A DNA stretch of 64,000 nucleotides from Chryseobacterium oleae (GTDB lineage: Bacteria > Bacteroidota > Bacteroidia > Flavobacteriales > Weeksellaceae), in the NCBI RefSeq assembly GCF_900115055.1, contig NZ_FOVD01000008.1:1-64000 (forward strand), read 5' to 3'. The notes beneath the pieces were generated by a model that was given only the letters and a program-made list of their open reading frames with translations, searched no databases and had not been told where the DNA came from. This document shows, piece by piece, positions 36,944 to 45,499 of this stretch (positions are counted from its first letter, which is position 1; each line of letters starts with the position of its first letter). The translations under genes and the position numbers were made by a program.

Positions 36944-36973
36944 CACTGTCGGATGTCGTTTTTACGTACAGTG
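36944..36973. promoter_or_regulatory. Possible operator in the GlxA/DUF1569 divergent gap
   Basis: CACTGT (36944-36949) and ACAGTG (36968-36973) form an inverted repeat with an 18-base spacer; within it, TGTCGGA-TGTCGTT is a direct repeat (from 36947). AraC-type regulators usually bind direct repeats. Weak evidence only. Confidence 0.2.
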
Positions 36974-37014
36974 ATTTTTTAGAAACCATGATACCTTTAC
37001 AAAAAGAATCGGTT

Positions 37015-37464
37015 ATGAAAACAATATTTGACCAAAATACACGAGAAGAGCTGATCACAAGAATTGATGCACTTTCACAGAAGAATACTGCCCAATGGGG
37101 AAAAATGAATCTTTTCCAGATGATGAGACACTGTACAATCTGGAATGACTGGATGATGGGAAAAAGCTATCACACCTACAAGCAGGAGTTTTTAGGCTGG
37201 CTGTTTGGGAAAATGGCATTAAAAGGTCTTGTAAAAGATGAAACCCCGATCAAGAAAAATATGCCTGCAGGGAGCTTTGCCATAAAAGAAACGAACGGTG
37301 ACGAGGAATACGAAAAACAGCGATGGATGCGACAAATTGTAGCCTATGAAAATTATTCAAATCCAGATTTTATCCACGATTTTTTTGGAAAGATGAAAAG
37401 GGAAGAGATCGGGATTTTTGTCTACAAACATATGGATCATCATTTGCGGCAGTTTAATGCATGA
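37015..37464 (+). CDS. DUF1569 (DinB-like) domain protein
   Basis: 149 residues. It resembles the DUF1569 family: W-G-K-M-N-L-F-Q-M-M-R-H-C (the metal-ligand-like His) near 35 and a late H-M-D-H-H-L-R-Q-F at the C-terminus, as in DinB-like four-helix proteins of unknown function. I chose the ATG at 37015; a longer reading from 36886 adds 43 residues that are not family-like and would overlap the divergent regulator. It is followed by a 253-base stretch without an intact gene. Confidence 0.75.
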   Translation: MKTIFDQNTREELITRIDALSQKNTAQWGKMNLFQMMRHCTIWNDWMMGKSYHTYKQEFLGWLFGKMALKGLVKDETPIKKNMPAGSFAIKETNGDEEYEKQRWMRQIVAYENYSNPDFIHDFFGKMKREEIGIFVYKHMDHHLRQFNA

Positions 37465-37717
37465 AATTTCGGGTAAAACTTTTATTGAACAGATGAAAGA
37501 ATTTTAGGACTTACATTATTTTTCAAATAACATATCCTTTCCGGGAATGAAAGGAGCACAGGTATTCCGTACGATTGATGCGCATCAATCAATATCAGCG
37601 TTATAGGAAGGATAAGGAAAATGTTTATATTTGTACAAAGACTTATGTGAAACAGCAGATGTTTCTCTGTTAAAGGAGATAAATCCGTTGCTTTACGAAG
37701 TGAAATACACCAAATAG
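37465..37717. other. Gene-free stretch with possible coding relic
   Basis: In one frame (starting at 37457) short coding-like segments separated by TAG/TAA stops can be read up to a stop at 37715-37717, directly before the YihY ATG. The last segment (from 37616) reads G-K-C-L-Y-L-Y-K-D-L-C. Stop frequency is near that of random AT-rich DNA, so this may be chance. TATATTTG at 37626-37633 is an exact promoter -7 box for the next gene. Confidence 0.3.
37626..37633 (+). promoter_or_regulatory. Putative YihY promoter -7 box
   Basis: TATATTTG, an exact TAnnTTTG match, 84 bases before the ATG at 37718. No clear -33 element. Confidence 0.35.
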
Positions 37718-38731
37718 ATGAGTATTAAAATTCCCAGATTTATCTTGAAAATTCAAGAGTTTTTTGACGACATACATATTCCTGTTCTCGGAATATCGCT
37801 TTGGCAGATGTTTCAGATCTATATTTCCGGAATTTTCAAAGGGAATATCGGGAGAAAAGCGGCGGCCATTTCCTGGAGTTTTACCATCAGTTTGTTTCCC
37901 TTTTTACTCTTTTTACTTTCGGTTTTGCCGTATATGCCGCATTATGACAAGCTTCAGTTTTATATTTTTGAAGTCTTGATGCACAACGTCTTTCCATCCA
38001 ATATGGAAGGCGATGTAAGAGGATATATAGAAACCAATATCATCCCGAATATGAAAGGGATCAGCAATCTGACGATCGTACTGGCATTGGTTTTTGCAAC
38101 GAACGGAACATTTTCACTCATCAATGGATTTAACGAGAATTCAGACGAAAAACTCACGGATGTAAAGGAATTTATTCTTTCCTTCTTTATCACAATTGGT
38201 TTTATTACCATTGTATTTCTGGCGCTTTTCGGGGTGTATTATGTGGAAGTTGTTATGAAACTTTTTACGCCGGCTTATGATGTTTCGTGGCTGGTGAATA
38301 ACCTTTCCAAAATCATTGGATTTGTTTCTTTTCCGCTTTTCTACTTCATTCTTCTCACCCTTTTCTATTGGTTAGGAACAGTAAAGATTGCCAGATTCAG
38401 ACAGGCGGTTCCCGGAGCTATTTTAACGACAGTTCTGTTTGTCCTGACTACTTTTATATTTGCCATCTACGTTAAAGATATTGCCCGTTACAACGTTCTT
38501 TACGGATCAATTGGAAGTATGATCCTTCTAATGGTTTGGGTGAATGTAAACGTATATCTTCTCCTGTTCGGGAATGAACTGAATATGGCCCTGAGAAAAC
38601 TGAGGATAGAAAAACTGCTTTCCGATGAAATTAAAAGAGAAGCAGTTCGTTACCATGCAGCCATTACAGAGCCGAATTTGGAAAGCGACGAAGAACACCG
38701 GAGAAAGCTGGAAGAGAGGAAAAAAGATTAA
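37718..38731 (+). CDS. YihY/virulence-factor BrkB family membrane protein
   Basis: 337 residues with about six helices. Family marks: A-A-A-I-S-W-S-F-T-I-S-L-F-P-F (about 47-61), a polar central loop, W-L-G-T-V-K-I-A-R-F-R-Q-A-V-P-G-A (about 222-237) and Y-G-S-I-G-S-M-I-L-L-M-V-W-V-N-V (about 265-280). The tail is charged and cytosolic. The family is poorly understood (once annotated as RNase BN; that was later dismissed). Its 3' end overlaps the convergent nhaA gene by four bases. Confidence 0.9.
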   Translation: MSIKIPRFILKIQEFFDDIHIPVLGISLWQMFQIYISGIFKGNIGRKAAAISWSFTISLFPFLLFLLSVLPYMPHYDKLQFYIFEVLMHNVFPSNMEGDVRGYIETNIIPNMKGISNLTIVLALVFATNGTFSLINGFNENSDEKLTDVKEFILSFFITIGFITIVFLALFGVYYVEVVMKLFTPAYDVSWLVNNLSKIIGFVSFPLFYFILLTLFYWLGTVKIARFRQAVPGAILTTVLFVLTTFIFAIYVKDIARYNVLYGSIGSMILLMVWVNVNVYLLLFGNELNMALRKLRIEKLLSDEIKREAVRYHAAITEPNLESDEEHRRKLEERKKD

Positions 38732-39906
38732 TTCTCCACCACATTCTCATCTTCCTTCGAACTCATACTTAAGATCACGAATCCTAAAACGGCCGCTAGA
38801 AAAGATGCGATCAGAATGGCAAATTTAGCCTCATCCTGAATCGGTATATCATCTTTAAAGGAAAGAAGGGCAATAAAAATAGACATCGTAAATCCTATTC
38901 CCGCCAGCAGCCCTACACCAGCCATTTGTGGCCACGTACTGTTTTGAGGCAGGGAGCTGAGTTTTAGTTTAATCGCAATAAACGAGAACAGATTGATCCC
39001 GATCAGTTTTCCTAAAATCAATCCACAGATAATTCCCATCCCTAACGTACTCGTAACTCCTGCTACCATTTCACTGGTAAACGCAATGTTGGTATTCGTT
39101 AAGGCGAATATCGGCATGATCAGAAAGCTTACCGGAAAATGAAGCTTATGCTCTAGTTTTTCAAGAGGAGAAATGTCTACATTCGAAACATTCGTAGGAA
39201 TGGAGAAGGCTAATAAAACACCTGCTATGGTCGCATGAATCCCTGAATGATGCAGGAAGTACCATAAAAACAATCCCGGAATAATATAAAAAACAAGGCG
39301 TGTAACCTTTAAAAAGTTTAGTAAAAATAATAAAGCCGCTGTTCCAAAAGACAATAACAGATACGTCCAGTGGATCTGTTCTGTATAAAAAACAGCAATC
39401 ACCAGAATCGCACCCAGATCATCTACAATGGCCAGTGCAGCAAGGAATATTTTAATTGAATTGGGGATTTTTTTCCCAAGCATTGAAATGATCGCCAGTG
39501 AGAAAGCGATGTCAGTCGCCATAGGAATTCCCCAGCCACTGCTGTAATCCGTTCCGGCATTGAAAAACGTGTAAATCACCGCAGGAACCAGCATTCCGCC
39601 TACAGCCGCAAAAATGGGCAGTGAAGCGTTTTTAAAAGAAGAAAGTTCTCCTTCCACCATTTCCCTTTTGATTTCCAGTCCTACCAGCAGGAAGAAAACA
39701 GCCATAAGGCCGTCATTGATCCAGATGCTGACCGGATAGGTAAGATGGAACAATGAAGTACCTACTTCTTTGTCTAAAAAATTCTGGAAACCTTCACCGG
39801 CAGACGAATTAGCGATTAATAATGAAACCAGTACACAAAAAATAAGGATAATTCCTGATGCCTGATTACTGCTGAAAAATTTTTTAAAATATAGAGATAA
39901 ATTCAT
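38728..39906 (-). CDS. nhaA: Na+/H+ antiporter NhaA
   Basis: 392 residues, about 12 helices. Exports Na+ for H+ to keep pH and sodium balance. Hallmarks: W-I-N-D-G-L-M-A-V-F-F-L-L-V-G-L-E-I-K-R-E (about 63-83), the double-Asp ion site V-D-D-L-G-A (about 166-171), P-M-A-T-D-I-A-F-S (about 127-135). Its ATG is two bases downstream of the rsh stop, so it is cotranscribed with the (p)ppGpp enzyme. Confidence 0.96.
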   Translation of the reverse strand: MNLSLYFKKFFSSNQASGIILIFCVLVSLLIANSSAGEGFQNFLDKEVGTSLFHLTYPVSIWINDGLMAVFFLLVGLEIKREMVEGELSSFKNASLPIFAAVGGMLVPAVIYTFFNAGTDYSSGWGIPMATDIAFSLAIISMLGKKIPNSIKIFLAALAIVDDLGAILVIAVFYTEQIHWTYLLLSFGTAALLFLLNFLKVTRLVFYIIPGLFLWYFLHHSGIHATIAGVLLAFSIPTNVSNVDISPLEKLEHKLHFPVSFLIMPIFALTNTNIAFTSEMVAGVTSTLGMGIICGLILGKLIGINLFSFIAIKLKLSSLPQNSTWPQMAGVGLLAGIGFTMSIFIALLSFKDDIPIQDEAKFAILIASFLAAVLGFVILSMSSKEDENVVEN

Positions 39907-39908
39907 GC

Positions 39909-42119
39909 CTATGATTGTACTCGTCTCACTCTTGAAACTCCGTCAATATTTTTAAGTTTTTTAAATGTTTCTTCCAACTGACCTTTATTTTTCACTTCGA
40001 GATTGATGTTCCCGGTAAAAATGCCGTTGTTGGATTCTATGGACATACTTTTCATATCCATTCCCATACTTCCGCTGATCACGGTGGTAATATCGTTGAT
40101 CATTCCCATTCTGTCCAGACCTTCAATTTCGATCTTCACTCTGTTCTTGAAGCTTTCCGCATTCACCCATTTGGCAGGGATCACACGGTAGTCGTACTGA
40201 GCTCTCAGGTTGATGGCATTCGGACAGTTGTCACTGTGAACTTTAATACCGTCTGAAATAGTAATAAATCCGAAAATTTTATCTCCGGGAATTACCGTAC
40301 AGCATTTCGCATAGCTATAATTCAGTTTTTCTTCATCTTTTCCGAAAATGATCATGTCGAGGTTCTGCTCTTTCGGCTCCTCATAGTGCACGTTTTTCGG
40401 TGGTGATTTTCTGAATCTTGAAAGTAAATTGTTGAATACGTTTTTACTTTCAATATATTTTCTCAGGCTGCTGACATCCAGTTCGTTGCTTTGAAATTTA
40501 AGGAAAAGTTCCTGAGAGGTTTTTAAATTGAAGAATTTCTGAAGTTTGTTGACCTCTTCATCATTAAAATTGATCTTCGCATGACGCAGTTTTCTCTGAA
40601 GGATTTCTTTTCCTTCTTCTACCAGCTGGTTTTTCTGAGAATTCAGATAACTTTTGATCTTGGATTTCGCTTTGGACGTAACCACAAATTCCAGCCAGTC
40701 AGACTTCGGTTTCTGGTTTTGAGAAGACAGAATATCGATCTGATCACCATTTTGAAGCACATAGGAAATAGGAACAAGCTTTCCGTTGATCTTCGCTCCA
40801 AGACATTTCATCCCAAGGTCAGAGTGAACGGAAAAAGCAAAATCCAGCGCCGTAGCATTGGTGGGAAGGATTTTAATTTCCCCTTTTGGCGTAAATACAA
40901 ATACTTCCTTAGAATATAAATTAAGTTTAATATTATCTAAAAGTTCAGACGTAGAAAGGTTTTGCTGCTGCTCAAGAACTTCACGGATTTCCGTTACCCA
41001 TCTTTCGAAATTACGGTCTTCGGAGCTCTGTTTATAGCCTTCTTTGTATTTGTAGTGTGCGGCAACCCCTTTTTCTGCGATCTCATTCATCCTTTCCGAA
41101 CGGATCTGTACTTCGATCCATTTCTTATCCGGACCAAGAACCGTTAAATGGAGACTTTCGTATCCTGTGGAACGCGGCTGAGTGATCCAGTCCCTCATTC
41201 TTGAAGGGTTACTGTGATAAACGTCGGTTACGATAGAGTAGATCTTCCAGGCAAGAAATTTTTCATTTTTTGCATCCGATTTGTAAATAATCCTGATCGC
41301 ATAATTGTCAAAAACTTCCTCGAAAGAAACCCCTTGCTTCAGCATTTTCCTGTAAATGGAGGAAATGGCTTTTGCGCGGCCTTTGATATTAAAGTTTAAA
41401 CCTTCTTCTTTTAATCTTTCCGAAACTTCGGTTTTAAACTCCTCAATATATCGTTCACGGTTTTCTTTGGCGGATTCCAATTTCTCCGTGATCTCGTTGT
41501 AAACTTCGGGATTGTTATATTTTAATGAAAGATCTTCAAGCTCGGATTTGATATTGTACAGACCCAGACGGTGCGCCATGGGAGCGTAAATATACACAGT
41601 CTCCGAAGCAATTTTTTTCTGCTTATCCGGAGCCATGCTTTCAAGCGTTCGCATATTGTGAAGACGGTCGGCAATTTTGATCAGAATCACTCTGAAATCT
41701 TCTGAAAGGGTCAGTAAAAGTTTTCTGTAATTTTCAGACTGTACCGAAATGTTCTGATGGTTCATGATCGAGATCTTCGTGAGCCCGTTCACAATATTGG
41801 CGATCTTTTCTCCAAAAATCTTTTTCAGATCTTCATAGGTGTAGTCCGAATCCTCTACTACGTCGTGCAGCAGGGCACAGGCAATGGAAGTAGCTCCCAG
41901 ACCAATCTCGGTTGCTACAATTTTAGCAACGGCAATGGGGTGGTAGATGTAAGGTTCGCCGGATTTTCTCCTTTGATCCTTGTGAGCATCCAATGCAATA
42001 TCGAATGCTTTCCGGATGAGCTTGTTATTTTCCTCATCCAGAGTTCTGTATGTATTAGAAATCAGATCCTTATACCGGGCAAGGATCTCTTTATTTTCCT
42101 GTTCTAAATCGTAACTCAT
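39909..42119 (-). CDS. spoT: Bifunctional (p)ppGpp synthase/hydrolase (RSH)
   Basis: 736 residues. Makes and degrades (p)ppGpp in the stringent response. Domain order: HD hydrolase (H-P-I-A-V-A, A-L-L-H-D-V-V-E-D-S, about 60-90), synthetase (Y-A-I-R-I-I-Y and R-S-T-G-Y-E-S-L-H, about 240-350), TGS (F-V-F-T-P-K-G-E-I-K-I-L, about 410-470) and a C-terminal ACT domain (about 660-736). The hydrolase residues H and D are intact, so bifunctional activity is expected. It is upstream of nhaA with a two-base gap, linking stress signalling to ion balance on one transcript. Confidence 0.96.
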   Translation of the reverse strand: MSYDLEQENKEILARYKDLISNTYRTLDEENNKLIRKAFDIALDAHKDQRRKSGEPYIYHPIAVAKIVATEIGLGATSIACALLHDVVEDSDYTYEDLKKIFGEKIANIVNGLTKISIMNHQNISVQSENYRKLLLTLSEDFRVILIKIADRLHNMRTLESMAPDKQKKIASETVYIYAPMAHRLGLYNIKSELEDLSLKYNNPEVYNEITEKLESAKENRERYIEEFKTEVSERLKEEGLNFNIKGRAKAISSIYRKMLKQGVSFEEVFDNYAIRIIYKSDAKNEKFLAWKIYSIVTDVYHSNPSRMRDWITQPRSTGYESLHLTVLGPDKKWIEVQIRSERMNEIAEKGVAAHYKYKEGYKQSSEDRNFERWVTEIREVLEQQQNLSTSELLDNIKLNLYSKEVFVFTPKGEIKILPTNATALDFAFSVHSDLGMKCLGAKINGKLVPISYVLQNGDQIDILSSQNQKPKSDWLEFVVTSKAKSKIKSYLNSQKNQLVEEGKEILQRKLRHAKINFNDEEVNKLQKFFNLKTSQELFLKFQSNELDVSSLRKYIESKNVFNNLLSRFRKSPPKNVHYEEPKEQNLDMIIFGKDEEKLNYSYAKCCTVIPGDKIFGFITISDGIKVHSDNCPNAINLRAQYDYRVIPAKWVNAESFKNRVKIEIEGLDRMGMINDITTVISGSMGMDMKSMSIESNNGIFTGNINLEVKNKGQLEETFKKLKNIDGVSRVRRVQS

Positions 42120-42179
42120 TTGTGCTAATGCCTATATTTAAACGAAAATACGAAATTTTTTAAACTTTTCACGCATAAA

Positions 42180-42205
42180 AAATCCGCAGAACGCTCCGCG
42201 GATTT
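42180..42205 (-). terminator. Terminator of the 122-aa gene
   Basis: AAATCCGC / GCGGATTT (42180-42187, 42198-42205), ten-base loop; on the minus strand it is followed by TTTTTTATG. Lies between the gene ending at 42231 and rsh. Confidence 0.85.
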
Positions 42206-42230
42206 CCGGTTATTAGATTTTATGTTTTTG

Positions 42231-42593
42231 TCAGAATTTCACTTCTGAATCCATGCCGCTGCTTGATGCCTTTATTTTCACATCGGGGCTGTTATGGATG
42301 TCGGCTCTGTTTCTGGCATCGATAAATCTTTTGAGATTATCATAGTTCGCCTGCCCAATACCCATATTCTCGAATAAATAGGTCTTCAGTACTGAATTTT
42401 GGCTGAAAATATTCCGGGCGCCATCAGTTTGGTTATTATCTTTTACCGCAACACTCGCCAGGTACTGAGAGGTTTCAGAGCCATTAAGATATACTATGTA
42501 ATCTGAATTTTCAAATCCTGAATTTTCCAGATCGGCTTCAAGCTTTTTGTAATCGCTGTGATGTGCAAATAATCCAGCTAATATATTTGACAT
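42231..42593 (-). CDS. Small hypothetical protein (possible general-stress-like)
   Basis: 120 residues, soluble, no signal peptide. The first 45 residues (L-F-A-H-H-S-D-Y-K-K-L, then L-E-N-S-G-F-E-N-S-D-Y-I-V-Y-L) look like the alpha/beta start of the general-stress-protein 17M-like fold, where a helix and a G-F/Y-x-x-D-x-I-V strand alternate. The C-terminus is polar and Ser/Lys-rich. The family link is weak. Start is the ATG at 42593. Expression is likely independent, since a terminator follows. Confidence 0.55.
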   Translation of the reverse strand: MSNILAGLFAHHSDYKKLEADLENSGFENSDYIVYLNGSETSQYLASVAVKDNNQTDGARNIFSQNSVLKTYLFENMGIGQANYDNLKRFIDARNRADIHNSPDVKIKASSSGMDSEVKF

Positions 42594-42766
42594 AAGCAAT
42601 GGTTTTTAAATTGTACTTAAAGATAATAAATATTTTTCAATATAACTAGTGTAAATGTAATAAAACTTAATGTTTATTATTTTATCTATAATATAATGTT
42701 AAAATTATTAGGAATGTCTATTGAACGGGTGTTTAAAATTAACAGTATTCAAATGGAATGTTTTTC

Positions 42767-43723
42767 TTAATCATTCATATACTCAAGTTCCGTCCAGCCA
42801 AACTGATAAAGATAAAGGAGGATCTGGTCATAAAAATTGACTGTTCGCAATCCCCCGTTTTTACCATAATTCGTGATTTCTTTATGTTGGTCCGAATCGT
42901 AGTTGATGTCCAGGAAATAATCGCCGGTACGTTTTATAGGGGTGTTTTCTGAATTATCAATTTGAGTAAAGTCCATATCATTCAGAAGGGTCTGAAGCTG
43001 GGCTTCATCTTCTTTCGATATTTTCTTAAAGTAGGTTTTATCAGCATCTAGATCATTAAGCCACGTATCATCCAGATACATTTTTTTCTCCTTAAAATCC
43101 AGTGTCATGACAAATTTTTCTGCAAACTGTATTCTTACGTTGTTAATTTTATGTTTATTGGGAGCTTTGATATATTCTGTAGCCATATTGTTTTTAATAA
43201 TCAATACATCAGTATCATAGAAGTTTACAGAATCATAATTTTTTGATGAATCGTATTTTGGCTTTAGAACATGAATGAATTTTCCGTCTGGAGAAAGTTT
43301 TACGGCGATAGGTTCTTCATGGGTCTCTCTATAGGGATTGAATATTTTGTATTTGCCGGATTTCTGACTTAGAACGATGGCAATATTTCCCATCTCATCA
43401 CATAAGTTAAGGGGGAAAACATCGAGAATGGTCTCTCTTCCTTTGTATCCTTTTTTTGGTTTGATATTGACAACATAGTCGTCCTGGCCATCGTTATTCA
43501 GGTCAGAAACGTAAAATGAACGGAGGTTTTCCTTCTTTATTTTTTCTCTGAAAGCCGCAGTGTCGGGAAAAGATGTTATTGGAGGTAAGCTGTCATTGAC
43601 CACAAAGTTTTCATAGCAGGGATGAGTTTCGAAAATTGTTGCAATTTTTTTTTCGTCTCTTCTCTCTTTGCTACACGAGAAGAGCAGGGCCATAGAGGTT
43701 ATTGACAGTATGTATTTCATCAT
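42767..43723 (-). CDS. Hypothetical lipoprotein with FG-GAP-like motif
   Basis: About 318 residues. A lipobox L-F-S-C (Cys about 17) marks a lipoprotein. Downstream, D-L-N-N-D-G-Q-D-D-Y-V (about 96-106) is a calcium-binding EF-like/FG-GAP-type loop common in secreted Bacteroidota proteins. The C-terminal third has a charged alpha-beta pattern. No family recognised. Two adjacent ATGs (43723, 43720) could serve; a TTG at 43729 is less likely. It is divergent from the YCF48-like gene. Confidence 0.6.
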   Translation of the reverse strand: MMKYILSITSMALLFSCSKERRDEKKIATIFETHPCYENFVVNDSLPPITSFPDTAAFREKIKKENLRSFYVSDLNNDGQDDYVVNIKPKKGYKGRETILDVFPLNLCDEMGNIAIVLSQKSGKYKIFNPYRETHEEPIAVKLSPDGKFIHVLKPKYDSSKNYDSVNFYDTDVLIIKNNMATEYIKAPNKHKINNVRIQFAEKFVMTLDFKEKKMYLDDTWLNDLDADKTYFKKISKEDEAQLQTLLNDMDFTQIDNSENTPIKRTGDYFLDINYDSDQHKEITNYGKNGGLRTVNFYDQILLYLYQFGWTELEYMND

Positions 43724-43838
43724 TTCCAAAAATAATAATTTTAATCAATTTATTTAATTTTTTCGTTAATTCTGTCATTATATTGTACATCTGCTTTAAA
43801 TAATTCAAATTTGTTTTTTTCTAAAAAATTAATCTACC

Positions 43839-45095
43839 ATGAGAAAAATTTTATTTATTTTTTCCTTGCTGTCTTCGTTGATGCAGGCGCAGTACAGCTG
43901 GACTGCTTTTTCATATCCACCTTCTAACGGAACCGGAAGATATGATGATGTGTTTTTTCTGAATGAAAATCTGGGCTGGGCGGCACGCGGAGGAAACGGA
44001 GCTGTTTTTAAAACGACAAACGGAGGAAATACCTGGGTACAGAAGGCGGTGACCGGACCTGCCAATCAATATTACCGGAATATAGAATTCCTTAACGAAA
44101 ATGTAGGCTTTCTGGGAACTTTGAACAACAGTTTCTATAAAACGGTTGATGGTGGAGAATCATGGCAAAAAGTAAATAATATTTCACCTTATCCCGAGGC
44201 TATCTGTGGTTTGGACTGTGTGGGAACTTCTACCGTTTATGGCTGTGGTGCATGGTTTTCTCCGGCCTATATTATAAAATCTACAGACAGCGGCAATACT
44301 TGGGAGTATATCGATATGTCTGCCTATGCAAATGCTTTGGTGGAAATTACTTTCATTAACGAAAATGTAGGCTTTGTTTCAGGAAACGACAATGACGGAG
44401 CTGTGATCCTAAAAACGCTTGATGGCGGGGCAAGCTGGACAAAAATTTACAACAGCAATATCGCCAGTGAATTTGTCTGGAAAATGCAGCTTCTGGAGAA
44501 TAATAAGATTTTCTGCGCTATCGAATCTGAAGCTACCAACGCTGGGAAACTTCTGAAATCTGTGAACGGAGGATTTACGTGGGAAACAAAAGATTTTCCG
44601 GATCCCTATGTACAGGCTGTTGGTTTCGTATCGGAAACCCATGGCTGGATGGGCGGCCACAGTACAGGATTTTATGAAACTTTAGACGGTGGAAATACCT
44701 GGATGAATACCGGAGTTGGCGGTTCTCTGAACAGAATCTTTTTTGTCAACAATAATCTTGCTTTTGCTGCCGGATCCAATATTTATAAGATGACGAGAGG
44801 AACTTTGGATGTTAAGGAAAATCCTGGAGAAAGTCAGGAAAGAAAGCTGAAAGTAGAAGTTGCTCCGAATCCTGTAAAAGATAAACTGAACCTCAATGTG
44901 TATTATGTGCATACTGATCATATTGTTGTGGGATTGTATGAAGCTTCCGGAAAGTTCATTAAAAATATTCTGAAAGACGATATCAGCGCTAAAGGATTGA
45001 AAAAATACTCTCTGGATTTCAATTATCCAAAAGGAAATTATCTTCTTGATGTGCATTCTAATCTGGGAAGACAGTCGATTAAAATAATAAAGTAA
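43839..45095 (+). CDS. Secreted YCF48/BNR-repeat protein with T9SS sorting tail
   Basis: 418 residues. A signal peptide (M-Q-A-Q at about 18) precedes repeated blades with the Asp-box style T-x-N/D-G-G-x-T/S-W (for example T-T-N-G-G-N-T-W, V-D-G-G-E-S-W, T-D-S-G-N-T-W, L-D-G-G-N-T-W), each about 40-50 residues apart, giving a propeller. Residues of about 340 onward (V-A-P-N-P-V-K-D-K-L) are a T9SS type A domain ending in I-K-I-I-K. It is predicted to be exported to the cell surface. Function (adhesin, hydrolase or scaffold) is unknown. Confidence 0.88.
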   Translation: MRKILFIFSLLSSLMQAQYSWTAFSYPPSNGTGRYDDVFFLNENLGWAARGGNGAVFKTTNGGNTWVQKAVTGPANQYYRNIEFLNENVGFLGTLNNSFYKTVDGGESWQKVNNISPYPEAICGLDCVGTSTVYGCGAWFSPAYIIKSTDSGNTWEYIDMSAYANALVEITFINENVGFVSGNDNDGAVILKTLDGGASWTKIYNSNIASEFVWKMQLLENNKIFCAIESEATNAGKLLKSVNGGFTWETKDFPDPYVQAVGFVSETHGWMGGHSTGFYETLDGGNTWMNTGVGGSLNRIFFVNNNLAFAAGSNIYKMTRGTLDVKENPGESQERKLKVEVAPNPVKDKLNLNVYYVHTDHIVVGLYEASGKFIKNILKDDISAKGLKKYSLDFNYPKGNYLLDVHSNLGRQSIKIIK

Positions 45096-45218
45096 GAAGG
45101 TGAGTAAGGAAGCTGGAAGTGCGAAGAGGGAAGTTGTTGAAAGCTACAGGAGGAATCTTAGAACTGCCTTTTAGATCTATATACCGGATCAATTTCAAAA
45201 ACTGGGGATGTGATCAGC

Positions 45219-45398
45219 TTTTTTAACGCAAAGGTTTACAATAATTATGCATAGTTTAAAGGTTGCAAAGACGGAATCGATCTCAGATCGATTCGATTAA
45301 GCGGATGTTTTATATCAGTAGCTTCATCAGTGACGGAGTCACGGTCTTTGCCTTCCTCAAAACTGAACGTTAACAAGATGAAGCTTTGCGTTAAAAAA
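45219..45398. repeat. 180-base MITE-like element with nested inverted repeats
   Basis: Outer arms TTTTTTAACGCAAAG (45219-45233) and CTTTGCGTTAAAAAA (45384-45398) are perfect inverted repeats of 15 bases. Inside, GCAAAGAC (45265-45272) pairs with GTCTTTGC (45344-45351), GAATCGATC / GATCGATTC form a hairpin at 45274-45294, and GTGAC-GGA-GTCAC another near 45330. No reading frame spans it. The rest of the 404-base gap holds only the acs terminator. Confidence 0.6.
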
Positions 45399-45444
45399 CT
45401 TGATTAATCTTAATTTTCTTAATCTGGATTCAAGTTAAAAATAA

Positions 45445-45474
45445 TAAATGCGCAGAGGTTTTTCTGCGCATTTA
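45445..45474 (-). terminator. acs terminator
   Basis: TAAATGCGCAGA / TCTGCGCATTTA (45445-45456, 45463-45474), perfect 12-bp stem; on the minus strand T-rich sequence follows. Sits 26 bases past the acs stop. Confidence 0.85.
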
Positions 45475-45499
45475 CTTTATGGTGTTTAGATCAATTTAT

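Noticed and set aside
36886..37014. N-terminal extension of the DUF1569 gene
   Set aside because: It would overlap the divergent regulator start; the family start fits the ATG at 37015.
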